Origin: Mesorhabditis belari
Taxonomy: Eukaryota; Nematoda; Chromadorea; Rhabditida; Rhabditidae
Assembly (NCBI GenBank): GCA_958450365.1
Contig: CAUEEP010000735.1
Location: forward strand, 3,500,001 to 3,564,000
Direction: 5' to 3'
DNA length: 64,000 bases
Both the position numbers and the translations under genes were made by a program. Below the pieces are notes generated by a model, which ran no database searches, was not told the DNA's origin, and worked only from the letters and a program-made list of their open reading frames with translations. Shown here piece after piece: positions 1 to 10,764 of this stretch; the stretch's first letter is position 1, and every line of letters begins with the position of its first letter.

Positions 1-150
1 CCAATCATTCTTCCCAATCATTCTTCCCAATCATTCTTCCCAAATCATTCTTCCCAATCATTCTTCCCAATCATTCTTCCCAATCATTCTTCCCAATCAT
101 TCTTCCCAATCATTCTTCCCCTATCATTCTTCCCCAATCATTCTTCCCTT
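1..150. repeat. 13-bp minisatellite
   Basis: About eleven head-to-tail copies of CCAATCATTCTTC with single-base slips run from the window edge, so the array may extend further left. From 151 to 936 I see only AT-rich sequence with short poly-A/T runs and two related stretches with GGATTTGTTAGC; no gene is recognisable there. Confidence 0.9.
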
Positions 151-936
151 CTTAATAATAGCTCGATTTGGTTAGTTAAAAATTTTTAGAAAAATTTTAA
201 AAATTTAAAGAAAAAAATCAGCTAACAAATCCATTACGAAATGGATTTGTTAGCTGATTTTTTTATTGTTTTAATATTTTGTTTCTATTCGGTTCGAATT
301 TGTTGTTTGTTGTTTGTTGTGTTTCTATTCGGAAATGGATTTGTTAGCCGTTTTTTGTATTGTTTAACCTTTTGTTTCTATTCAGTTCAATTATCCACTT
401 TTTCACGGCACTAAAATCATCAAGATTTCATCAAAAATCCAAGAAAAAAAAGGTTAAAAACGATTTTTCTTTTCTAAACATCATCCTTAGATTGTTATAA
501 ATCACAAAAATTTATCTATTTTTTCATTTTTCAAAACTCTTTCCACCAATTTTTCGCTCTTTTCAATTCTCGAAATCTCTTTTTGACCTTGATTGGTTTA
601 AAAAAAGAAAAAAAAAGGAAAAAAAGAGCCTTTTCAATTCAAATAGCCGGTTCTTTTCATAAAAAATCTATGAAATCAACAAGTTTTTCCATAATTTATT
701 CATTTTTTCAACGGAAAATCGCTTTTTTTGCTATTTTTGATTCAATTTTCAATCTTTAATCGTTTAGATTTTCAAAAAAAACAGAATAATTTGATTTATT
801 CAAAAGCTAGGCGACTAAATCAAGCTTCTAAATCGATTTTTATTTGCCAGAAAGAGTGGGTTTCGATTTTAAACGATCACAAAGTACACCTTTGCTTGAG
901 TTCATCGGAGAAACGCAACCTTTCTTGTTTTCTTGG

Positions 937-1430
937 CAACAAGTCAGACTAGCGGTGGTTAGTCAGGCTTGATCAAGGCACTAACCAGTCCCCTTCTAGC
1001 TTGGTCAGAGCTAAGCAATTACCCAAATTGAGCTAAGCTTTACCCAAACCAGACAAGGATAATAAATAAGTTGTTTAAATCTGTAAGTTGTCTTGTCAAC
1101 AAGTCAGATTAAGTGAGGTTAGTCAGGCTTGATCAAGACACTAACCAGTCCCCACTAACCAGTCCAGCTTGGCCAAATCTAAGCCAAGCTTTACCCAAAC
1201 CAGACAAGGATAATAAGTAAGTAACCCGGAAACAAGCCATTAGTCCAAGCTAGGACTTAGCTGGACTAGCCAAGACAGCTGGACTAGCCAAGACTTAGCT
1301 GGACTAGCCAAGGCTTAGCTGGACTAGCCAAGACTTAGCTGGACTAGCCAAGGCTTAGCTGGACTAGCCAAGACTTAGCTGGACTAGCCAAGACAGCTGG
1401 ACTAGCCAAGACTTAGCTGGACTAGCCAAT
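937..1430. repeat. 160-bp duplication followed by a 20-bp minisatellite
   Basis: Two diverged copies of a unit of about 160 bp start at 937 and 1097 (shared start CAACAAGTCAGA). They are followed from about 1245 by about nine copies of a unit based on GGACTAGCCAAGACTTAGCT. The first copy contains AATTACCCAAATTGAG at 1017, close to the nematode SL1 leader. From 1431 to 2400 I see no supported gene; open frames there have no recognisable protein. Confidence 0.85.
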
Positions 1431-2403
1431 CACAAACAGACTCTTGACTTTTTATCTGTTTTATCTTACCAATATTCTGCTCTGAAATTGCTGCTTCAAT
1501 TCCTGTTTGAATTCCTTTCGCTGCTTCAATTCCTTTCGCTGCTTCAATTCTTTTCATCTGAGTTCTAAATCATCTAAATCTTTTTTCTTTTCATTTTCCC
1601 GAGAACTGATCGAATTTCCTGATCGAGTGTCTTCTTTCGAAAGCCGAGACAAAAAAAAACGGTGTTGTGGAGGAAATGGAGTGTGGGAAGAAGGGAAAAG
1701 AAAGGATTTGCGTCGAATCCGACGGCTTCTTTCCGCTTCTCGTTGATCGGCGGTGAGAAAAGAAGGTGAGAAATGGAAAATGGAATAGAGAAGTGGCTGC
1801 TGCGCTTGCTAGACTCTTTGGTTTGAATCTCATTTTGAATTCCTCTTGAATTCCGTTTCAATTATCATCTTCTTTATTTCTCTTTGTGATTCTTTAATCA
1901 GTTGAACGATTCCTCGATCTCTAACTTGTTTAGAGCTTTGATTTCTCGACTTTTCTTGACTAAAATAGTTTCCAAATCAGCTAGAAGCCAATTCTAAGTC
2001 TGTTTTTGACTTTCAATAGTCAAGATCTGATCTGGCTTATTGTTAAACTGTCAAGAGCTGGCCTGGCTTACTGGAACTTGGCTTCAATCCCAGGTCAGCC
2101 AGTTTCAGCTAGACTTTTTGATCACTTAGATCACCAGGATCTAATCTTCTGATCACTTAGATCCTCAGGATTGAACTTCTTGAAAGCTAAGATCAATAAT
2201 TTCCTCAAAACCACAAACGGCAGGGGGTTTGGCTCGTCATTGACGTGCGGGAAAGGTTGTGAGAAATTGTAGAAAAGAATCCGGTCTTCTTCCCGGAATC
2301 TCCACGTCTCTCTGTCCCGTTTGACAGAGAGAATTTGACTCTAATGAGTCAGCTTTCTGATCCCTAACATCTTTTCAAATACTAATGAACTTAACGATTT
2401 CTG

Positions 2404-3050
2404 ATCCCTTAATTTCTTTCTCTTCCTCTTCCTCTTCCTTCTCTTCCTCTACTTTCTCTTCCTCTTCTTTCTCTTCTTCCTCTTCTTCCTCCTCTTCTTC
2501 CTCTTCTTTCTCATTCCCAATGCTTTGACCAAATCTGGATGGGACTCAATGAGAGCTTCATTGACCTGATCAATTTGCTGTTTGTAGAGGTCTAGTGTGA
2601 CTCTTTGGCCGGTTTGTAGAAGCTCGAAATACACAAGGACCTTGCTACTCCACCATACTGAGAGCATGAGCTTTTTCCCATGAATGTCCCGTTTAACGAT
2701 CGAATTTGGCCGTTCTCCTGGTCTTAACCATTGCCGTTTTCGAATAATATTATCGAAATAGATTCACTTCTCGTCTTCAGTAACAAGAGAATCAAAAAAA
2801 GCCATGATCGTGGCGGATGAGGATTCCGGCAATAGCCTTATTTGCACTGCTTAACTCGTGAGGAAGCCATTTCCCCATCAAATCGTCTTTCTAATGGCGT
2901 GGAGATGCTCAATAGTAGAATTTGAACATATAAACTGTTGAGGAAGTTCACGGGATGTTTGACATGAATCTGATTCGATTGCAGCTTTCAAAATATTGTC
3001 TACCGCTTGTCGACGAGAGTGTTCATGATTCTATAGACTTTCATCACCAT
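2404..3050 (-). pseudogene. mariner transposase remnant 1
   Basis: Read on the minus strand from about 3045 down, the frames give a helix-turn-helix part (LKAAIESDSCQTSRELPQQF), then GKWLPHELSSANKA, then the block around the first catalytic Asp (TEDEK, then IYFDN), and last LSVWWSSKVLVYFELL, all mariner landmarks in the right order. The copy is dead: the Trp codon after DEK reads TGA, there is a frameshift between GKWLPHEL and the DEK block, and the protein runs after ALIESHPDLVKALG into a CTTCCT-type array (2404-2516) that replaces the C-terminal half. The DNA-binding half is also preceded by a 10-bp minisatellite. Functionally this was a cut-and-paste DNA transposase; today it is a fossil. 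Confidence 0.8.
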
Positions 3051-3071
3051 TCCGAGCATTGGAACCAGGCT

Positions 3072-3208
3072 TGGCATCGCTCAGCATCGCTCAGCATCGC
3101 TCAGCATCGCTCGGCATCGCTCAGCATCGCTCGGCATCGTTCAGCACCGCTCGGCATCGCTCAGCACCGCTCGGCATCGCTCAGCATCGCTCGGCATCGC
3201 TCGGCACC
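3072..3208. repeat. 10-bp minisatellite next to the mariner remnant
   Basis: About fourteen copies of CATCGCTCAG / CATCGCTCGG. It abuts the N-terminal end of mariner remnant 1. All long frames here are repeat translations. From 3209 to 3880 I see AT-rich sequence with a short TG run near 3477 and no gene. Confidence 0.9.
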
Positions 3209-3884
3209 TTCAAATTCAGTGTTTGTAATAAACAAACTAGTCCAATATTTCAATTCTTTCCATTTTCTTTTCTCTTTTTGTTCAAAAATGATTCTTAAAT
3301 TGTTTTTCTCTCAAAATTAATTCAAATTTCAATTCAGAATTCATTTTTTCACTCATTTTTTCACTAATTCTTCGCCAAATTTACTCTCCGAATTTCGTCT
3401 TTTCATTATTTTATAGAACAGGTGTGAGAATTTCGCATTTCAGCTCAAAGAGAATTTGTTTGCGTTCAAATTCAGTGTGTGTGTGTGCGTGTGTGTGTTC
3501 TAAATCGTTTCTTTTCACGATTCCCTAGGAAATTCACGCTTTTTCTGTCGTAGCTGAGCTAAATTTAATTGAAATTTCTACGAGATAACAATTCGACTCA
3601 AACAATTCGACTCAAACAATTCGACTCAAACTATTGTATCAATTTAACCGTAATACCCGGTTTAATTACCCTAATTTTCCTTAATTTTCTTTCATTTTCC
3701 TTCATTTTCCTTTATTTTCCCTTTAAATTTTTTTTCAGCGAGTTTAAATTTAGTTTTAATGGCTGAATTTGCCTTTGAAACTCTAGATTTTAGAAAAACT
3801 CTCAACTTTTGTTGTTGTTCTGAACTCGGAACATTGTTCTATCAAATTCTGGGATTTTTCTTCTTAATGCCATAAAGATCTGTT

Positions 3885-4692
3885 GCCTTATATACCATTG
3901 GTCGCCTTATATACGCCATTGGTCGCCTCACATACGAATTGGTCACCTTATATCCGAATCAGCCGCCTTACTTACGAATTGGTCGCCTTATATACAATTG
4001 GCGGTCTTATATTCGAATTGGTCCGCCTGTATACCATTCGTCGCCTCACATACGAATTGACCGTCTTATATACGAATCGGCCGTCTTATATGCCAGTGGT
4101 CACCTTACATACGCCATTAGTCTCCTTATGCACGAATTGGCGGTCTTATATACGAAATAGTCGCCCTATAAACGACTTGGTCGCCTTATATACGAGTTGG
4201 CGGTCTTATATACGAATGGGTCGCCTCTTTTCCGAATTGGCCGCTTTATATACGAATCGGCCGTCTTATGTCCGCCATTAGTCTCCTTATGTACGAATTG
4301 GCGGTCTTATATACGAAATAGTCGCCCTATAAACGACTTGGTCGCCCTATAAACGACTTGGTCGCCTTATATACGAGTTGGCGGTCTTATATACGAATGG
4401 GTCGCCTTATATACGAGTTGGCCGCCTTGCATACGAATTGGTCGCCTTATATACGAATCGGCCGTCTTATGTCCGCCATTGGTCGCCTTATATACGAGTT
4501 GGCGGTCTTATATACGAATGGGTCGCCTTATATCCGAATTGGCCGCTTTATATACGAATCGGCCGTCTTATGTCCGCCATTGGTCGCCTTATATACGAGT
4601 TGGCGGTCTTATATACGAATGGGTCGCCTTATATCCGAATTGGCCGCTTTATATACCATTTATCGCCTTATATACACCATTGGTCGCCTTAT
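3885..4692. repeat. 20-bp minisatellite with higher-order repeats
   Basis: About forty variants of a unit based on CGCCTTATATACGAATTGGT. Blocks of several units are themselves duplicated (for example 4270-4390 and 4480-4620), so the array grew at more than one scale. At its right edge (4732) lies AATTACCCAAGTTTT, another SL1-like match. 4745-5036 holds no recognised gene. Confidence 0.9.
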
Positions 4693-5036
4693 TCTACTCA
4701 TACTAACGGATCTATTTAAGTGTAATAGTTGAATTACCCAAGTTTTCCTTGATTTTCCTTGAAAATCTTTTTAATGAGTTTAGATTCCGTTCTAATGACT
4801 AATGTCCTTCTAGAGAAGCTAAAGACCATTATGATGCAAAATTTTTTAAAAAAACAAACAAATTTGATCACCAAATACAAGACTTTTTCAGTTTTCAAAC
4901 TTTCAATCAACCAATTTTCTTTGCAAACATTGCAAACAAACTCTTCCTTGCGAATTGAGGCCTGGGTTTTCTTGCAGAATGTTACTCTGATTTATTTACG
5001 CACTTTTCAAAGCTGAACGTGAACTGGAATTGAGTA

Positions 5037-5485
5037 GTCTTCATTTTTGAAGCTCTAGATCTTGAGAAGTCTGATTTTGAAGCTCTAGATGTTGAGGAGT
5101 CTGATTTTAAAGCTCTAGACCTTGAGGAGTCTGATTTTGAAGCTCTAGACCTTGAGGAGTCTGATTTTGAAGCTCTAGACCTTGAGGAGTCTGATTTTAA
5201 AGCTCTAGATCTTGAGAAGTCTGATTTTGAAGCTCTAGATGTTGAGGAGTCTGATTTTGAAGCTCTAGATCTTGAGAAGTCTGATTTTGAAGCTCTAGAT
5301 GTTGAGGAGTCTGATTTTAAAGCTCTAGACCTTGAGGAGTCTGATTTTGAAGCTCTAGACCTTGAGGAGTCTGATTTTAAAGCTCTAGATGTTGAGGAGT
5401 CTGATTTTAAAGCTCTAGACCTTGAGGAGTCGGATTTTAAAGCTCTAGACCTTGAGGAGTCTGATTTTAAAGCTCTAGATCTTTA
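5037..5485. repeat. 30-bp minisatellite
   Basis: About fifteen copies of a 30-bp unit containing GCTCTAGACCTTGAGGAGTC. Variants (gacctt/gatgtt, gaggag/gagaag) alternate in blocks, which points to duplication of several units at a time. It ends about 200 bases before the start of the plus-strand membrane protein gene. Confidence 0.92.
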
Positions 5486-5679
5486 GTCGTCTTCATTTTC
5501 TTCAAATTTCTCATCTTCTCTATTCAAATGTCCTCTAATAAACTGAATTTCAGAGAAATCGACTGAATTGAGAATTGAAGTGATCTTCGATAACGTCAAT
5601 AACGTTTTCACTTCAATTAATCAATCTTTTCAATAGCCAAATGTCTCGGTGATAATCGAATCACTGAAATTCGTCGCCA

Positions 5680-8600
5680 ATGCAAGAATATGTGGTTGTT
5701 GTTGTGACCGCAGTGGTCGGGATTTTCTTTATTTGTCTGATAATCGCTCTCTGCATTTGTTTATTCAAAAATCGAGCGCCGATGAAGAGAAAAAAGCCGG
5801 AAAGAGCGACGAGTAGTGAGTTTAAAAAAAATTAGTATCAAATCGATTGATTACGGCTTTTTATTGACAAATAGAGAAAGAGAAAGACATTTTTTAGAAA
5901 ATTAATTAAGAGAATTGTTTTTAAAAGCTTTAGAAATGCTTTTAAAAGCTTTAGAAATGCTTTTAAATCTTTGAAAATGCTTTTAAATGCTTTAGAAATG
6001 CCTTTAAAAGCTTTAGAAATGATTTTAGATCTTTAGAAATGCCTTTAAAAGCTTTAGAAATGCTTTTAAATCTTTAGAAATGCTTTTAAAAGCTTTAGAA
6101 ATCCTTTAAAAGCTTTTAAAAGCTTAGCTCTTTAATAAACTTTTCTCATTTTTCTCTTCTTGAACTATTGAAAACAAGAATTTACAATTTACGAGTGTTA
6201 TTTCAAATTAAGATCAAATTCCCGATTTTTCCTTTGAAAACGAATCAAGTAAGTGGCTTGTAATTGGCTTGAAAGCTAACTTTCTAGCTTTGAAGCTGAT
6301 AGGGTTCAATACGGTTCCAATAGGCTTCCTATTTTGATCCAATAAGGTTCCTATTTTGATCCAACACGGTTCCAAGGATTTTGAATCTGTTAAAGCTTCT
6401 AGCTTTGAAGCTATTAGAATATTAAAGCTAATTTCAAGTCAAATCTAAAGTGAAAACCGATATTTGATTTAGGAGTTTATCCCCGGATCTCTTCTCCGAT
6501 CTACGCCATCTCGCACAACTCGATTGACAAGAAGAACAGCGGGAGTTTTGGCGGGGATACGCTAAGGAAATGTGGGTTTAGAAATTGAGTAATAGATCTA
6601 GAAATTGAGCTTAGAAATTGAGTAATCCTTTCCAAGCTCTGATCACTTATCTGACTGAGTTAAACAATCAATTTGCACAGTTAAATGAGCTCGATTGAAC
6701 GAGTTTCTCGAGTTAATCAAAGCGAAGCTTGCCTAATATCCAATTGTTTGGGGAATTGAACTTAAAATCAGTGCTTCTCTCAAAGCCCAGCTCCTGAAGC
6801 GAAAGGATTTATTGCTTAAAAACAATCAAATCTTTTCCGCTTTTCTTTTTTCACTTCCGAATTGGCAGAGAAGAAATCAAAGCGGAATCGGAAAGAAAGA
6901 AAGAAAGAGAGAGGAAGAAAGAGAGAGGAAGAAAGAGAGAGGAAGAAAGAGAGAGGAAGAAAGAGAGAGGAAGAAAGAAAGAAAGAAAGAAAAGAGGAAA
7001 TGAACAGCGCGATAAAAGACAAATATTTGCTCAAAGAATATCCCTCGTTTCTTTTTATGGCAAAACGCGTTTCAAATTTCCTAAATTAAAGAGAAATCTG
7101 GAATTTTAAGCAAAAAGAAATCGAAATCTAAATGATTTTTCGATTACTTAAAGAATTTTACAAAACTACACTGTACTATAATTCTCCAAAGCTTTTTTAG
7201 TGTCGATGTTTGAACGGAAACGACCGCAAGCTTTCCAGAAATCTTTCTACGGTTATGAGGACAGTCCAAGAGTTGCACATAAGGTATAAAAAGAATTTTT
7301 TTTTGAAGAGAATTTTTAGTTTTCTTATTATTTTACCATTTTTACTATAAGATTTTTCCGGTTCTTTTTAGGAATATCTCGATTTTTCCCAAATCGAATC
7401 AATCCTCCCAATGAAACAGACTCGATCGCATCAAACTCGACCAACTCTTGAATATTATCAAACAGAGTATTATCGAGTTTGTTTAAAAAACGTCGACATT
7501 TGAGTTATTAAGTGTTTAGACGGAAAGAAGTCAACAAAAATCCGAGGATCAAGGCTCATTTGACAGTGAAGAGACAGCGAGTACACATATGAGTAAAGAG
7601 AGTTTAGAGGAACAGGTAGCTTTCATTCTTTACTTCAAAATTAAGTCATTTAAAAAGTTTCGATCAAAATTCACAACAACCTAATACCAACTTTTCACCA
7701 AAAGAAACCCCGTTAATCAAGCTTGTGATAGGAGATGATTTCCTTTTGTATTGTGAGAGATGGACGGCACTGATGGAGGCGTGCTGCCAGCTCTGGGGGT
7801 CATGGGGCACCCATGGGTCAACTTGGGGCACCCAAGCTCCAAGTTTCGATTTAAATCCAAGGTTATGGGGATGCCTTAGCACTGTAGCATGATCAACCCC
7901 TAACTCTTCTCCCAATTCGCGCGATGATACCCGATGGTCGTTGGTAATGAGTTCGAGTAATTTGGAATCATTTAGTTGGGGTGCGGCCCTCTGCATCTTT
8001 CAAAGATTTGTCCCCAGATCGAAACTTGGCAAACCATAGGAAATGTTTTTTATCCAAACTGGATGTCATTCTATACTTTTAAGCTAAAATTGCTGTATTT
8101 CGCTGGATTCTTGCAATCATCAGCCGAGCGTTTGACCTTACTCTGACAATCATCGACTTTTTCTAAGAAAGCTTATTGTTTTTTGATTCTTTTTATCCAA
8201 ACTGGATGTCATTCTATACTTTTAAGCTAAAATTGCTGTATTTTGCTGGATTCTTGCAATCATCAGCCGAACGTTTGACCTTACTCTGACAATCATCAGC
8301 TTTTCCTAGGAAACCTTATTGTTTTTTGATTCTTTCTATCCAAACTGGATGTCATTCTATACTTTTAAGCTAAAATTGCTGTATTTTGCTGGATTCTTGC
8401 AATCATCAGCCGAACGTTTGACCTTACTCTGACAATCATCGACTTTTTCTAAGAAAGCTTATTGTTTTTACCGAACTTTGACTATGATAAACGATTAGGT
8501 TTTTTGTCGGTTATAAACCAGCGTTTTAGTAGTCGACAAAATTGATCTTAAAAAAAAGAAATAACAAAGTTTAATCTATAGATTGAATCTCCATTATTAT

Positions 8601-9330
8601 TGATTGCTTCTTGCCATCTTTTGCGCAAAGAATTGATGCGGTTTTTGAAAAAAGCGACTGTGACTTAGCCGACTGTGACTCGAAAAACTTGGCAATCCAA
8701 TTTTTGATTATCTTCACAGCTTTTGAATTTCTCATTAGCTAAAAGGCTTGGCAATGACTGGAATAAATGATAATCCAGAATAGATGCTAATCTGAGAGAG
8801 CCAAATGGGGAGAATACGGCGGATTTGTTAGAAGCTCTCCTCCTAGAGTAGTCCACAAAATTGATCTTCAAATCAGAAACAACACAGTTTAATCTAATCG
8901 ATTATTTCGCAATAATTAGAGGAAATGTTGAAGTAACCAAATCCCCTTTCAGCTGGTTCAATGCTGTTGTTTTTTTGTCTGCGAGTCCCGCAAAATAGCC
9001 CACAGTTTTCAATTCACCAATCCAATAAAAGAGAAATTGAAATTCCGAAATTCCGGTATTTCCGAAATTCCGGTATTCTAACTAAAAAACTATCATCAAA
9101 ATCGTCTCATTTTTCAGCCAAAACCCCAATTAATCGGAATCTCTGTGATTGAGGATCGGCCATTCTCCGGAAATCGTCGTTCTTTCGACGAATGGCAATC
9201 GGCTTTAAATTCGACAGCGCTAAACGCCGGCATTTCTTCTCCAGAAAACTCGACTTCACCAAATTTCACAAATTTTCAACCAGTTCGAGAGATTTACCGT
9301 GAAAATAATGTCTCTTTTGATAAAAAGTGA
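5680..9330 (+). CDS. single-pass membrane protein of unknown function (5 exons)
   Basis: Exons 5680-5815, 6473-6571, 7201-7283, 7372-7476 and 9118-9330 join in frame to 211 residues. Donors are GTGAGT, GTGGGT, GTATAA and GTTTGT; acceptors are TTTAG, TTTTTTAG, TTTTTAG and TTTTTCAG. The start is the ATG after an in-frame stop at 5665; a TTTTCAATAG acceptor-like site lies about 40 bases upstream, as expected if the mRNA is trans-spliced. Residues 5-30 form a membrane segment (VVVVVTAVVGIFFICLII), followed by a basic stop-transfer stretch (KNRAPMKRKKPER) and a polar tail rich in Tyr, Ser and Asn. No ectodomain is encoded unless exons upstream were missed. I do not recognise the family. The last intron carries mariner fragments and 143-bp repeats. 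The exon 4 donor is the least certain junction. The gene converges on the protease gene downstream. Confidence 0.7.
5926..6125. repeat. 20-bp minisatellite in intron 1 of the membrane protein gene
   Basis: About ten copies of a unit based on GCTTTTAAAAGCTTTAGAAA. It lies wholly in the first intron (5816-6472). Confidence 0.88.
6890..6995. repeat. purine-only GAAAGAGAGAGG array
   Basis: About eight copies of a 12-bp purine-only unit (GAAAGAGAGAGG) in intron 2 of the membrane protein gene. Frames reading Lys/Arg/Glu here are repeat translations. A sister array lies at 34555-34660. Confidence 0.88.
7640..7996 (-). pseudogene. mariner transposase remnant 2, N-terminal part
   Basis: The minus-strand frame reads LLELITNDHRVSSRELGEEL then GVDHATVLRHPHNLGF and AWVPQ...PWVPHD, the paired helix-turn-helix region and WVPH motif of mariner transposases. 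The WVPH motif is duplicated by a small internal duplication. Soon afterwards the resemblance fades (FGEKLVLGCCEF may be the worn DEKW block). No catalytic domain follows. It lies antisense in the last intron of the plus-strand membrane protein gene. Confidence 0.75.
8040..8475. repeat. 143-bp satellite, three copies (family A)
   Basis: Three tandem units with the box CTGGATGTCA starting at 8059, 8202 and 8345, exactly 143 bp apart. Each unit also contains TAAGCTAAAATTGCTGTATT and TTGCAATCATCAGCCGA. The same family forms the insertion in the protease gene at 11156-11420. Confidence 0.92.
8525..8871 (-). pseudogene. mariner transposase remnant 3, C-terminal part
   Basis: On the minus strand the frame reads VFSPFGSLRLASILDYHLFQ, SLLANEKFKSCEDNQ, then after a frameshift FFKNRINSLRKRWQEAINNN, matching the SDYHLF motif and the C-terminal end of mariner transposases. 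Upstream of it in transcription order the body is absent, and the N-terminal fragment lies on its other side, so these are two insertions or one rearranged copy. A segment starting GTAGTC.ACAAAATTGATCTT occurs at 8528 and again at 8851, which suggests inverted-repeat or flank duplication. Confidence 0.7.
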
Positions 9331-9434
9331 CCTTTTTTACCGTAATCTGAATTCATTTTCAATTTTTTCGAAGCTTTAAGTGCAATTTCAGTAATTTTCG
9401 TTATTTTTTGATTTTTTCTTCCTTTTTGTCATTG

Positions 9435-9720
9435 CTTTTTGTCATTTTTGGCTCAAAAAATATTTCTTTTCAAAAAATTCTTTCTTTATTTGTATATATT
9501 TGTGCTTTGATAAAGAAATTTAATTGAAATTTTCCATTTTAAACTTTCTCGTTTCCATTCTAGCAAGGAATTAAACAAACAAACAATGAAATCAATCCAT
9601 AATCCCAACTGGCTTCTCTTCGATACCACAAGCGGCGTTTATCGACGTTTATGGTTAGTTCTATTCTACACTAAAGAATTAAACAATGAAATCAATCCAT
9701 AATCCCAACTGGCTCCTTAA
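9435..9720 (-). pseudogene. duplicated last exon and 3' UTR of the cysteine protease
   Basis: 9445-9650 matches 10625-10800, the 3' UTR and final exon of the protease gene, over about 190 bases. Read on the minus strand the exon copy gives INAACGIEEKPVGIMD and a stop, versus [16 protein letters not shown] in the intact gene. The shared 3' UTR includes the AATAAA at 10666-10671. A further 30-base piece of the same end recurs at 9685-9715, 100 bp away. No upstream protease exons accompany it, so it is a partial tandem copy, either a broken paralogue or a local duplication. Confidence 0.85.
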
Positions 9721-9795
9721 CCAACGATTGATTCTATTCTTTTGTATTTTCTCGCTAGATTAGTATTGTGCTAGATTCGTAATAAATATCTAATA

Positions 9796-10418
9796 TTGGA
9801 ACCGTATTAGAACCGTATTGGAACCGTATTGGAATCGTATTGGAACCATATTGGAATCGTATTGGAACCGTATTGGAATCGTATTGGAACCATATTGGAA
9901 TCGTATTGGAACCGTATTGGAACCGTATTGGAATCGTATTGGAACCGTATTGGAAACGTATTGGAATCGTATTGGAAACGTATTGGAACCCTATTAGAAC
10001 CGTATTGGAACCGTATTGGAATCGTATTGGAACCAGATTAGAACCGTATTGGAAACGTATTGGAACCGTATTAGAACCATATTGGAATCGTATTGGGATC
10101 GTCTTGAAACCGTATTGGAACCGTATTGGAACCGTATTGGAACCGTATTGGAACCATATTGGAACCCTATTAGAACCGTATTGGAACCGTATTGGAATCG
10201 TATTGGAACCAGATTAGAACCGTATTGGAAACGTATTGGAACCGTATTAGAACCATATTAGAACCGTATCGGAACCATATTGGAACCGTATTGGAACCGT
10301 ATTAGATCAAAATAGGAACCGTATTGGAACCGTATTGGAATCGTATTGGAACCTTATTGGAACCGTATTAGAATCGTATTGGAATCGTATTGGAACCGTA
10401 TTGGACCCGTATTGGAAC
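9796..10418. repeat. 11-bp minisatellite between the two protease ends
   Basis: More than fifty copies of GTATTGGAACC and variants (GGAATC, GGAAAC, AGAACC). It lies between the duplicated protease 3' end (9.4-9.7 kb) and the functional one (10.77 kb). Frames reading EPYWNRIGT are repeat translations. Confidence 0.93.
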
Positions 10419-10665
10419 CGTTTAAGTTCGGAAGCCCAATTTGGGTTCAATTTGGGACGGGAGAAGACACCGAATCTTCGATAGAACGGTTAGATCGATT
10501 GAATTGTTCTGAGATTTTGGGAAACTATGTAATCGATAAAGCGTTTTACTAGGTTGTTCGGATGTAAACAAGCGTTGCTAAACTTTTTGTTGTGAGAGAA
10601 GCTTTTAAAGCTTCTTTTTGGCTCATTTTTGGCGCAAAAAATATTTCTTTTCAAAAAATTCTTTC

Positions 10666-10671
10666 TTTATT
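10666..10671 (-). terminator. polyadenylation signal of the protease gene
   Basis: AATAAA on the minus strand, about 95 bases after the protease stop codon. It is conserved in the duplicated copy near 9490. Confidence 0.55.
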
Positions 10672-10764
10672 TGTATATATTTGTGCTTTGATAAGGAAAT
10701 TTAATTGAAATTTTCCATTTTAAACTTTCTCGTTTCTATTCTAGCAACGAATTAAACAAGGAAA

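Noticed and set aside
1574..1861. 95-residue minus-strand frame
   Set aside because: Low-complexity Lys/Ser/Phe composition with no domain and no splice context.
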